From the NCBI RefSeq assembly GCF_024166365.1, contig NC_064839.1, positions 38,390,378 through 38,454,377 of the forward strand: a stretch of 64,000 bases of DNA, given 5' to 3'. Source of the DNA: Elephas maximus indicus. Taxonomy: Eukaryota > Chordata > Mammalia > Proboscidea > Elephantidae. This document shows, piece after piece, positions 50,048 to 64,000 of the stretch; positions within the stretch are counted from its first letter, which is position 1, and each line of letters begins with the position of its first letter. The translations under genes were made by a program, and so were the position numbers. The notes beneath the pieces were generated by a model. The model worked only from the letters and a program-made list of their open reading frames with translations. It was not told where the DNA came from and made no database searches.

Positions 50048-50947
50048 GTTCCTGTTGTTGGGTGCACTCAAGTCGGTTCCGAATCATAGCAACCCTGTGC
50101 ACAACAGAGGGAAATACTACCTGGTCCTACGCCATCCTCACAATTGTTGCTATGCTTGAGCCCATTGTTGCAGCCACTGTGTCAATCCATCTCATTGAAG
50201 GTCTTCCTCTTTTTTGCTGACCCTCTACCAAGCATGATGTCCTTCTCCAGGGACTAATCCGTCCTGATAACATGTCCAAAATACGTGAGATGTAGTCTTG
50301 CTGTTCTTGTTTCTAAGGAGTGTTCTGACTGCACTTCTTCCAAGACAGACTTATTCATTCTTTGGCAGCCCATGGTATATTCAATATTCTTCGCCAATGC
50401 CACAGTTCAAAGGCATCAATTCTTCAGTCTTGCTTATTCATTGTCCAGCTTTCACATGCATATGAGGCGATTGAAAACACCACGGCTTGGGTCAGGCACA
50501 CTTTAGCCTCACGGTAAAATCTTTTCTTTTCAACATTTTAAAGAGGTCTCTAGCAGCAAATTTGGCCAATGCAATCCATCTTTTGATTTCTTGACTGCTG
50601 CTTTCATGGGTATTGATTGTTGATCCAAGTAAAATGAAATCCTTGACAACTTCAATCTTGTCTCCGTTTATCATGATGTTGCTTATTGGTCCAGTTGTGA
50701 AGATTTTTGTTTTCTTTACGCTGAAATGTAATCCATACTGAAGGCTGTGGTCTTTGATCTTCATCAGTAAGTGCTTCAAGTCCTCTTTGCTTTCAGCAAG
50801 CAAGGTTGTGTCATCTGCATATCACAGGTTGTTAATGAGTCTTCCTCCAATCTCAATGCCCTGCTCTTCATATAGTCCAGCTTCTCGGATTACTGGCTCA
50901 GCATACAGATTGAATAAGTATGATGAAAGGATACAACCCTGACACAC
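50048..50947 (-). mobile_element. RTE LINE, 5'-truncated
   Basis: Antisense 900-base copy. The coding remnant at 50803-50492 matches the reverse-transcriptase C-terminal part (DHSLQYGL, KTKIFTTGP, HESSSQEIKRW). It stops at 50947, where the larger copy at 33 kb continues. Confidence 0.88.
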
Positions 50948-51249
50948 TATCTCACTCTACAAAAGCCAAAAGAGATGAAAGTTTCACCCAATCGCGCCTC
51001 CAGGATATACCACCTCATATAATAACCTACACACACAGTGATTTGGTGTCAATGAACATTTTTTCAGTTTTACTCAGTTATACATGTCGCCACTAGACAG
51101 GATACTAGCATCCCAAGAAACCAGAGAGACAAACAAATGGAAGTGGCACTTATATGTCCCAGTGGTTGAAAGGGATATAGCTGCAATTTTGATCTAACCA
51201 GAGTGATCCACATTTTTCACTCTGTTGGGATAGGATGATGTTTCACAGG

Positions 51250-51425
51250 ATCCATTTAAAAAAAAAAAAAACCCATTGCCATCAAGCTGACTTCAACTCA
51301 TAGTGATTCTATAGGACAGGGCAGGACTGCCCCATAGGGTTTCCAAGGAACAGCTGGTGGATTCAAATTGCCTACTTTTTGGTTAGCAGCCGAGCTCTTA
51401 ACCATTACGCCGCCAGGGCTCCCAG
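51250..51425 (-). mobile_element. AfroSINE, antisense
   Basis: Reads back from CGCCAGGGCTCCCAG (head complement) to the A-rich end near 51258. Confidence 0.8.
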
Positions 51426-51429
51426 GACC

Positions 51430-53080
51430 CATTAAGGACTACAAATTCTCTAGACTGAAATAACAATGTGAAGGTTACTACTGGGGTGAATGTCTTCAGC
51501 AACTCTTCCAGGACCGACCAGGTCAACTCTGGTGATTAACATGGTGGCAGGTGGTACACCACCAGATTGCATTCACCTGCTATAGCTCCTTTTGTGTCCT
51601 TGGAGACATCTTCCAGATAAGGAAGTTTTCAACACCCAGGAAACCTCTCCTTGGCTGGCAGGAATTGGAGGGGTTTGCCTGTTTATTGTGTTTCCTCTCC
51701 TGAGAGCCCTGCCCTCAGGAGCCACACCCCTGTGTTACTGCCCGGGTATTTCACAAACTCATGTGTGCCAATTCCAGATCATTCTCGCTCTGCTCCAGCA
51801 CACACGCCCCTCAGCTTTGTGCCCTGGTGTCCTTTTACACTTGACAAGCCACATTAACTTCACTTCCCACATTTATAACACAAGGTCCTTAGAGAAAATT
51901 TCCCTGACTGCTGTGATTCATTGGATACAATAGGAAGCCAAGACTAGACAGTAGCATGATAGTCCAAGCGTATTCTTATGGTGTGTTGGCACTAGAGATC
52001 TGGGCCTGGAGGAAGGAGAAACCCTGAAATGTGTCTTAGCCTCAACCTGGTTTCTCTATTAGCTGGGATTAAGTTTGGCTACATATGAGAGAAAATCCCA
52101 ATTAAATTGACTTGCACACACGAAGTTTTATTTTCTCAAGTAAAAGAGGTGTGGAAGTAGACACAGCTGGTATGGCAGTTCCATGGAGCTTTTCCAGCTT
52201 TTGCCTCTACCATCCCTAGAGCATGGCCCTTGTCCCCAGGTGTAGTATGGCTGCTAAAGCTCCAGCTATCTTACACATGTTCCAGGCAGGAGGAGACTTC
52301 ACAGAAATTGCATACAATACTTCCATGTGTATCTCATTGCACAGAATTTGGTCAAATGGCCATAGCCAGCTACAATGGAGGCCAGAAATGTAGCCTTTAT
52401 TCTGGGAAGCCATGTGTCCAGCTGAAATGTGAAGGTTCTATTACAAAGAGAGAAAGGGATGATAGATAGCAGAGTAGGCAACTAGACTTTTCAGCCTACT
52501 TTTCCCCTGAGTTTGAAACTTAGCCCATTCACATCCTGAGTCCTTCCTCTGAGAGCTTTGGCATTGTGAGGTTCTTTCATATCAGTAGGATGAGCAGAAG
52601 TCTGGGTACCTGAGGGACGAAAGAGAAATCTGTGATTGGATTGGCAAGAAGGTGTACTGTCCATGTAGGAGAAACACATGGAGGACGCAGGACTGTCTGA
52701 ATCCAGAGTCTGCATTCTCTTTTCACTCCACCACGGGTGGTAGAGTTGGCAGCCAGCACATCCCCTGGTGCCCTCTTGCCCCACTTGACTGGGCTGGCCA
52801 TTCTCCTGCTTTACCCTCTGCCCTCCCTCTACTCGTCCTCCTGGCTCAAGGGAATTAGGAATTGCTGCTGAGAGCCAGTATGAACCATAGCACCCAAACT
52901 GATGGCTGTAATTCACATCTGGCCCACTGGTACAATACCAGCCCAAAATTTTAAAACTGAAGATTTCACGTTTTAAAAATTCCAGCTTTCTGCCTTCTGT
53001 TGTCAGATTAGAAGCTGGCTGGCTCTTCTGCATGGCATGTCATATGGAACTGAATAGCAAGGTCCTCTTCTAGATTGGGA
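51430..53080. other. Intergenic, no gene seen
   Basis: Short overlapping open frames (longest 180 codons at 53033-52491 minus) lack recognisable motifs or splice context. Confidence 0.5.
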
Positions 53081-53083
53081 GTC

Positions 53084-53292
53084 CCCGGGTGATGCCAATG
53101 GTTAATGCACTCAACTGCTAACCAAAAGGCTGGAGGTTTGAGTCTACCCAGCGCCACCTCAGAAAAAAGACCCGGCTATGTACTTCCAAAAAAAAAAAGC
53201 AGCTGTTGAAAACACTATGGAGCACGTTCTACTCTGACTCTTATAGGGTCACCATGAGTCAGAAACAAATCGATAGCAACTGGTTTTTACTG
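53084..53292 (+). mobile_element. AfroSINE, second subfamily
   Basis: Head GGGTGATGCCAATGGTTAA and tail CACCATGAGTCAGAAACAA; same subfamily as 36190-36369. Confidence 0.75.
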
Positions 53293-54534
53293 GCTCTTCT
53301 AGATGGAGTCTTTGCCCTCCTGTCTGCCACTGACAGCAGAGCAGTATGAGCCCTCAGCTTCATGAAAACAGCTTATGTCACAACTTGCAAGTAAACATGG
53401 ATATATTTATACTGTGGAAAACCAAAGGCTGTTGAAAAGAGCAAACTTGATTCTTCTGCCAGGGAGCACTGGGCGAATGCCACCAAGAACCCCGCACTGT
53501 TCCATCCAAGTGACACCGTTGGCCTCCAAGGTGAAAACGAGCAAATTATCTCACACTCTGTGTCTCCATTTCCTGGTTTCCTGGAGAACACTCATTCTAA
53601 TGGGATATTTCCCTGATCTGGCTCTCATGGACAACTGGACAAAAAAGTATTAGCCATAGAACCTGAGCCAAAAGCAGCATATCAGATTGGCGAGGAAATG
53701 GATTTTTTCAAAACACCGAATGTGTATGACTTGATATACCCAATGCTTTGAAAGAGACTGCTGCATTAGAGAACCCGGCCCTTATTGATACAGAGCCAAG
53801 CCTACTGGTAGGCCCTATTGGCAGGAGGAAGACTGGCAAGGTCTCCTGAGACAAGTGAGAATGGGTGAATCCAGGAAAACTATATCCCTTCTGTTGTCCT
53901 TCTCTGTGGTCTGATTTAGAGGAAGCTCATACATACACAACACACAGAGGTGGATGTGGTAATCACTCTGGCTGTAGCCCAAGTGGCTTGCTAAACCCAC
54001 GGTTCCTTTTATCTTTTTTCCAACAAGAACCATAATGTAAGAGATTCCCAGAGCTTCCAGAGTAGGAAAGTGGAAAAGGAAGAACAGCTTATTCCAGACG
54101 AAGTACTGGGAAATTCCAGTGTGGGTACACATAAGAGGAAATGGCCACTTGCCTACAAAGTTGGTGGAAAGTATAAATTGGTACAGCCCTTTCAAAGGGC
54201 ATTTTGCAATAATTATCGACGTTTTAAGTGTATGTAAACCTTTGCTCTGGTAATACCACTTCTGGGAATCTAGTACACAAATTCTACCAGATGAGTACAA
54301 AGATACATAAACCAGGGTAATCACTGCAGCACTGTCTGTGATCCCCAAAACTGAAAACAGCCTACATGTCTCCCCACAAGTAAATGGTGATATATTTATT
54401 CTGTAGAAAACACAAGGGCTGTTAAAAACAGCAAGGTAGATCTATCTAAAGGACTGACGTTGGAAGAGTCCATGATATGTGAAAAAAGCAAGTTGCAGGA
54501 TAAAATTTAATTTATTAACTGCATATATTTAACT

Positions 54535-54691
54535 GGAGCCCTGGTGGTGCAGTGGCTAAGCGTTCAGCCGCTAACCAAAAGGTCAGCAGTTCAAATCCAC
54601 CAGCTGCTCCTTGGAAACCCTATGGGGCAGCTCTACTCTGTCCTATAGTGTTACTATGAGCCAGAATTGCCTCGATGGCAGTGAGTTTTGG
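54535..54691 (+). mobile_element. AfroSINE with perfect target duplication
   Basis: GGAGCCCTGGTGGTGCAG head; TATATTTAACT at 54524-54534 and 54692-54702. Confidence 0.9.
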
Positions 54692-55616
54692 TATATTTAA
54701 CTAATGCAAAATTGGCAAGTGATGCCAAATATCCACCCAACAAAAAGCATGAGTGAATAATTTTAAAAGCTTTAGCAATTCTGCTTACCATTCTCACAAT
54801 GATCCCAGGCCCCCAAAGGAAGAGACAGGTGGCATCAGTCTGTTGCTTCTCTGACATGTCTCCACGCATTATTTCTCTGGGCTCTGAGTGTGATTTCTAG
54901 TGTTAAGAAAAACTGGTACTTCCTATACCCCATGGCCCCTAAATGCAAGCCAACTACTTAGTCTGGTGCTCAAGGAAAGAGCAGACTTTACAGCTGCACT
55001 GAGAGACAGAATGTCTGTCTCCGATACGGAGCCTTCCAAAGGGTAACTTTTCCCCTTTCCTGAACAATTCAGTCCTCGAGCCTTTAGGGCAGATCAAGGT
55101 AGATGCCTGCACTGTGGGGAAAGGGAGGACAGGTGCCCCAGAGTAATGACAAAGCCTGAACAGAATTAGCAGGGTGTCCATGAAGTGTGTGTGTATAGGT
55201 GCTCGACACAGAGTATCGGAGCCCAAGTCAGTGAGGAGGGCAACCACACAGAGAACAACCCAGCACAAGTGTCAGAGCCTCAAAGGGGTGAGGAGAATGT
55301 CTGCCTAGGGCAACAGCCTGGAGTAGGTGTCAGAGCTGCACAAGGTGAGAAAGGTATCTTTGGAGGGGGAAGAAGGGAGCAGTGTAGAATGTCAGAACCC
55401 AAGCAAGGGAAAAGGACAGCCACACATGGTAGAAGGGTGGCAACAGGAAATTAGTTACATACAAGGAGATTGATGAAATAGTTAAATATATTAAGGATAA
55501 GGGGGGTCAGGTTTTTCATGGTCAGAGAAGGGAGCTACAAATATGAGAGGAGAAGAAACCCTATGGTTTGCGATTGGAATTGAAGGTATTGGATCTGAAC
55601 TTGTGGTTTTCAATAT

Positions 55617-56152
55617 TGTCTTATTTATCTAGTGCTGCTATAACAGAAATACCACAAGTGGATGGCTTTAACAAGAAATTTATTCTCTCACAGTCTAGGA
55701 GTCTAGAAGTCCAAATTCAAGGTGCCAGCCCCAGGGGAACGCTTTCTATCTCTGTCACCTCTGGGTGTGGGTGGAGGGGTGGGAAGGTCCATGTCATCAA
55801 TTTTGCTCAGATAAGGAGCTTCTAAGCACAGGGACCCCAGGTCCAATAACACACTATTCTCCTGGCCCTTGTTTCTTGGTGGTATGAGGTCCCTGTGTCT
55901 CTCTGCTTGCTTCTCTTTTTTATATCTCAAAAGAGATTGGCTTAAAACACAATCCAGTCTTGTAGATTGAGCTCTGCCTCATTAACATAACTGCCACGGA
56001 ATCCCATCTCATCACTATCATAGAGGTAGGATTTACAACACATAGGAAAATCACATCAGATGACAAAATGGTGGACAGTCACACAATACTGGCAATCATG
56101 GCCTAGTAAAATGGGTACACATATTTTTGGGGACACAGTGCAATCCATGACA
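55617..56152 (-). mobile_element. Solo LTR, MaLR/MLT1-like (copy 3)
   Basis: Same family as the copies at 39.0 and 48.5 kb (TGTCATGGATTGCACTGTGTC start), and in the same orientation. Confidence 0.75.
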
Positions 56153-56489
56153 AATATATAGACACAGAAATATATATGTAATGTGTGCGTGCACATATAT
56201 ACACATACACATATATATGCATATAAAAAAATATATATACATATGTATATTCCCTTTTTCTGTCCACTGAGAAGGCCTGGGAACAGCAACACCCCAATAG
56301 CAGCGAGTACACCCAAATCTTGACCTCCAAATATCATTCTCCAGGGCTCCTGAGAGAAATTGCAGATTCCTGGGCTAGGGAAAGTACCTGATGAGCCCAG
56401 AATATTTTGTGTCAGAAAGCAAAGATATGCTCAGAGAATGATGGAGACCATGCCCAAAGGACACAAACCACCAGACGAGGCTCCCACTG

Positions 56490-57400
56490 GCCAAATATGG
56501 GAAAAGTTGAGCATCAAAATATATAATGATAGTAATGGATTATGAACCATTAAATAAAATTAAAAACTATGAAGCCATACTAACACTAATAAATAAATGA
56601 ATAAATTGAAAATTTGATGAGGAACAGGATAATTACACCCTTTCCTTACTTATCAACATGGTTAGCTTCCAAAGACCAGGTCATTATGTGAAATCAGTGT
56701 CATGGGAAAACGGAGGGCGACCACATCAGATCACGCAATGGAGGATGACTATATCATTAAATAACTGTCAAATCACATCATTACCTAACTGCCAAACCAC
56801 TGAGAATCATGGCCCAGCCAAGTTGACGCATAACCTTAATCATCAAAGCCAGCACCTCAGTGTTCGTTACTGCCAAATGTACATTGTTAATGAGCAAAAT
56901 AGTCAGATTTTTTACTATCGTCATAAATGCAAAATGTCAGATAACGAGACAGTCGATAAGTGAGGAGGTGTACATAGTTTTAGAGTACCTCCCTACAAAA
57001 CACATATTCATTACAAAGGAAAAAATGAGTAACTTTACAGTACAGAAGCCTGGCAGACACTACCTTCAAGTGACCCAAGCAAACATCATCAGTAATGGGA
57101 CAGATTAAAATTGTGCATCACCTGGTAGGATGCAATGAGAACACAGCATCACCTCTGTAGTGTTCCCTACCAAAGCTAGATCCAATCGCGGGAAAACACC
57201 AGACAAACCCAAAAAAGGAATTTCTACACCCTAACTGGCCTATCAGCTTCAAAAGTGTCCAGGACATAGAGTCAAGGACAGATAGGAACTTTTCCAGACA
57301 GAAGACTAAAGGGATGTGACAACCAAATGCAATGTGTGATTATGATCTGGATAGTTTTACTTTAAAGAACATTATTGGGACAACTGGTAAAACACGAAGA
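56490..57400 (+). mobile_element. Old L1-type 3' UTR sequence with a MITE inside
   Basis: Flanks of the MITE at 56636-56970 resemble an L1 3' region (CTAAATGCAATGTGTGAT-like sequence near 57330). Moderate certainty only. Confidence 0.45.
56636..56970 (+). mobile_element. MITE, about 335 bp, TA target
   Basis: TA on both sides. The left end CACCCTTTCCTTACTTATC and the right end GATAAGTGAGGAGGTG are imperfect inverted repeats. No coding capacity. A Tc1/mariner or Tigger-like origin is a provisional guess from the TA target. Confidence 0.7.
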
Positions 57401-60400
57401 GGGCTTGTTCTAATTTTCTATTCTATTACAAACATAGCGACTTGAAACAGCATCCATCTATTAGCTCACAGCTCTCTAAGTCAGAAGTCCGGATGGGCTG
57501 GGCTGGGCTTTAGGCTCAGGGTATCACAAAGCCAAAACCAAGGTGTTGGCCAGGTCAGGCTCTTATCTAGAGACTCTGAGAAAAATCCAGTTCCTTGTGG
57601 CTGTAGGTCTGAGGTCCCCATTTCCTTGCTGGCTGTCTGCTGGGAGCTGCTCAGCTCACTGAGGCCACCCACATTCCCCCACATGTAGCCCCTTGCATCC
57701 TCAAAGCAGCAACAGCACACTGAGTCCTTCTTATGTTTTGAATCTTTTAATGTCCTCTTCTGCCCCCAGCCAGAGAAAACTCTCTCCTCTTCAAGGGGCT
57801 CAATTAGATTAGGCCCACCTAGTACATCTCCCTATCTTAAGGTCAGTTTACATAACACAATCACAGAAGTGATACTCATCATATTCATATTCACAGGTCC
57901 TGGGGATTAGAAAAGGATTATTCTGGGTTCTGGGGATTCATATCTTTGGGGTGGGGGTGGGGGTGGGGGCATTTTAAAAATTCAAACTATCATACAGCCT
58001 GAGGATTAGATGGAAGAAAAACATCTGTGCTGATTTGCTTATTTTGATGGTTGTACTGTTGACAATGTAGCAGAATGTACCTGCTTACAAAAAACACACA
58101 CTAAAATATTTGAGGTGTTGGAGCATCAGAACAGCAACTTACTGTCACGTGAATCAGTGTAAAACAAGGTCTTTGAACTATTTTTAAAATTATTCTATAT
58201 ATGAGTATACAGGCAACTAGCTATGGACACATGTATTTGTATATACAAAGAAAACTGTCTGGAAAAACCTAGAAAGATAAATTCTAAAGTTAACTCTGAT
58301 TACCTCTGGGGAGTGGAATTGTTTGAGGGAGCAGGAAATAGACTTTTATTTGGGGGCTTGTCATGAGTTGCAGATAATTCGATGACAACAATATTTTTCT
58401 GTATTGTTTGAATTTATTTATGACTAGGTATTATTTTCATAATAAAATAAAAACTAAGAAAGAGATTTTTGAAAAGGAAAGCAGGATCCTGGCTGTTGGT
58501 TCCTTGGCAGAGCATGAAGTGGGCAAAGGGAGAGGGCTCTGACTGAGCCTGTGTTGAAACCACGGACAGACAATACTATGTGTTCTCTCTACTGCACAGT
58601 TGCATGGCTCTTCAAAAGAAAATCTGTACTGAGGTTATGGGAACAAAGGTAAATTTGCATTGGCTGTCAAGGTGTGCCAGACATCAACAGCACTTCCCAG
58701 AGTTTCCAACTTCACCATTTGCTCTTTGGTATTGAAAAGATTGCCATTTCTCTATTTCTGTAGTTAACGACTATATACCCCAATAGCTTCTTGTCTAATG
58801 TCTTCAAGAACTTTGCAAACTTGTCTGCTGGTGGCACCCCAAATCACAGAAATATGAAAGCAGTGGGGCAGCAAGTAGATTTCCCAAAGCAACTATGCTC
58901 TCTCCTGACAGCTGCACCTAACATCTAGCTGGAACCACTATAAATCTAAAAGATGGCCACTCCACAACAGAAATCCCACAGAGCCCATAGTAAATGTGGT
59001 TCTGACTCCAGGATGGTGTTCCAGTTTGTCACAGGGGGGGAGGGTTGTTACCTTCAGGTACACTTCACTTCAAATATCTGCCTGGTATGTAACACAACAG
59101 TACAGTTTCTATTAGCCTGTTCATATACCTTTCCTTTTTGCCCGTTCCCATTTCTCCTTCAGTGTATTGCTTTTCCTTACCTAAGTGGAGATGAATATGG
59201 AGAAGCAGAGAGGGTGGTCAACCTACCATCATGTGATTCATAGTAGAGCAATTAGGAGCACACACTCTGGAGTCAGACTACCTGGCTCAACTCCAGCTCG
59301 GCAGCCTCCACGCAGTGTAACCCTGAACAAGTTGGTAGCCTGTACCTCCCCCATCTTCTCCCCTGTAGAGTGGCATCTGGCCTACAGTCGATGTTCAGGG
59401 AGTATTAGTTGTTATCATGGTGCCTCTTTCTTCAGGTGTCACAGCAGTAACTTTGAACAGGCACAGCCAGAGTTGCTAGGAACATTCCTCTGCTGTTGCT
59501 TCCACAGTGGGAAATGGCAGCTTCAAAAGCTTACGAGAGCAATTTGGCTGTATCCATCAAAATTTAAAACACACAAACCCTCTATCATACGTATCCTACC
59601 TTTCAGAATCTGTTCTGCGTTAACACCTAAATAAAGGCACAGACACATATACAAGGATGTTCACTGAGGCACTGTCTGTGATAAGAAAACGCTGGAAGTT
59701 ACCCAAGGGATCAACAGAGGATTCATTGAATATATTCCATTAAGAAGCATGAGGTAAGATGATGGGATCCAACGTGAACAATGTCCATGATATTATAGTC
59801 AAGTGAAGAAAGCAAGCTGCAGAATCATATTGATGGTATGATCCCATTGGTGTGCAGATATAAAATGTGAATATAAAACAAACATAGAAAACAGTATTAT
59901 GGCATGTACAAATAGATATGCAAACATATACATACACATATGCGTGAGTGTGGGCATGTGTGTGTTCGTATGTATAAAATGAATGCTGGGAAGGTATAAT
60001 CCAAACAATAGTTAATTCTGGAGAAAGAGGACTAGAAATTTTTATACTTTAAAAATACTGTATTACTTGAATTGTTAATAATGAAGACATACCAGTTTTA
60101 TAATTTAAAAATATCTCTTAGAAGATAGACATTGAAAAAAAAAAAGAAGATAGACATTGAAACACTTTAGGATGATGGTCATGATATTTGAAGCTTATCC
60201 CCAAATGCTTCAGCAAATGTACACAGAGAGAGAGAGAGAGAGCCAATGTGAAAGATGTTAACAATTGGTGAATCAAAGTGAAGGGTATATGGAAGATCAT
60301 TGTACTATTCTTGCGACTTTTGTCTATGTTTGAAATATTTTCAAAATTAAGTTAAAAACTAAAATAAATAAAGACAGAATGAAAGACAGTCAAACTCAAA

Positions 60401-60470
60401 TGGAAGCCCCCCACAGTCCCCAGGTAACAAAGCCAGTTGTCCTCCGGAAAGGACTACAGTTCAAATTCAG
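57400..60470. other. Intergenic before DHODH
   Basis: Old repeat-like text, a MIR-like piece near 59230-59430, TA/CA-rich repeats near 59920-59970 and an AG repeat at 60227-60242. No exon recognised. Confidence 0.5.
57949..57970. repeat. G-rich tandem, possible G-quadruplex
   Basis: GGGGTGGGGGTGGGGGTGGGGG: four G runs separated by single T on plus. Confidence 0.85.
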
Positions 60471-60781
60471 GCTTTAAACGGCTTTATTTTTTCCATGCTC
60501 ACCACCAAATATCCAATGTCTCTGCAATACTGAAGGATCTTAGAATCTGAATATAGAAAAGAATCACAATGGCACTTTATGGTCTGACCAAGTGATTGTA
60601 GAACATCTGTTGATTCTAGTGACTTTCATGATTGTCTTTTAAGTCCAGCCAGGCCACCAAGGAAGGAATCTTATGGTTTGGGGTATCTGGCTCAAGAGAG
60701 TCCCTCCTCTCACGATCCAGCAACAGGGTTCATCTGATTTAGTGGGAAGGTTACAGAACGGCTTCCCACCAGACAGCATCC
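60470..60781 (-). other. DHODH: DHODH 3' UTR with poly(A) signal
   Basis: About 300 bases after the stop. AATAAA (TTTATT on plus) lies at 60483-60488. Confidence 0.7.

Positions 60782-64000
<3,219 letters not shown>

Noticed and set aside
53815-54348. 177-codon open frame on the minus strand
   Set aside because: Low-complexity hydrophobic composition, no recognisable family and no exon context.

Overview
The window is mammalian nuclear DNA with four multi-exon genes that I recognise from protein families known to me: DHX38 (PRP16 splicing helicase, minus strand, 3' end off the left edge), TXNL4B (plus), HP (haptoglobin, minus) and DHODH (minus, 5' end off the right edge). The order DHX38-TXNL4B-HP-DHODH is that of human 16q22, seen here in the opposite orientation. 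The repeats point to an afrotherian, most likely an elephant. There are many tRNA-type SINEs beginning GCCCTGGTGGCGCAGTGG and ending ATGAGTCGGAATCGACTCGA, plus RTE-clade LINEs that share that tail. Hyrax or sea cow cannot be excluded by eye.

Layout. 1-15.9 kb holds 19 coding exons of DHX38 and a probable noncoding first exon, with one intron swollen by an RTE LINE. 15.4-16.4 kb is a head-to-head promoter for DHX38 and TXNL4B with ETS-type sites, a CCAAT box, an E-box and a palindromic RFX X-box. 16.2-25.1 kb is TXNL4B (149 residues in three coding exons). 27.6-32.0 kb is HP, five coding exons giving 347 residues. It has the single-CCP HP1-type form, with no internal duplication and no HPR copy beside it. 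A TATA-like box and sites resembling the acute-phase elements lie just upstream. 32.3-60.4 kb is a gene-free interval built of nested repeats: RTE, L1, MaLR-type LTRs, AfroSINEs, a dead piggyBac transposase gene and a TA-flanked MITE family. 60.5-64 kb holds the last five coding exons of DHODH.

Functionally the genes are housekeeping (DHX38 and TXNL4B in pre-mRNA splicing, DHODH in mitochondrial pyrimidine synthesis) plus one liver acute-phase gene (HP). The two splicing genes share a promoter. I saw no sign of a new multi-gene system. The points most worth a second look are a SINE whose target duplication copied a DHX38 splice donor, a GC-AG intron in DHODH, an extra N-glycosylation sequon in haptoglobin, the shared tail of the SINEs and RTE, a TA-flanked MITE that landed in a piggyBac coding region, and an RTE copy with an inverted 5' end.
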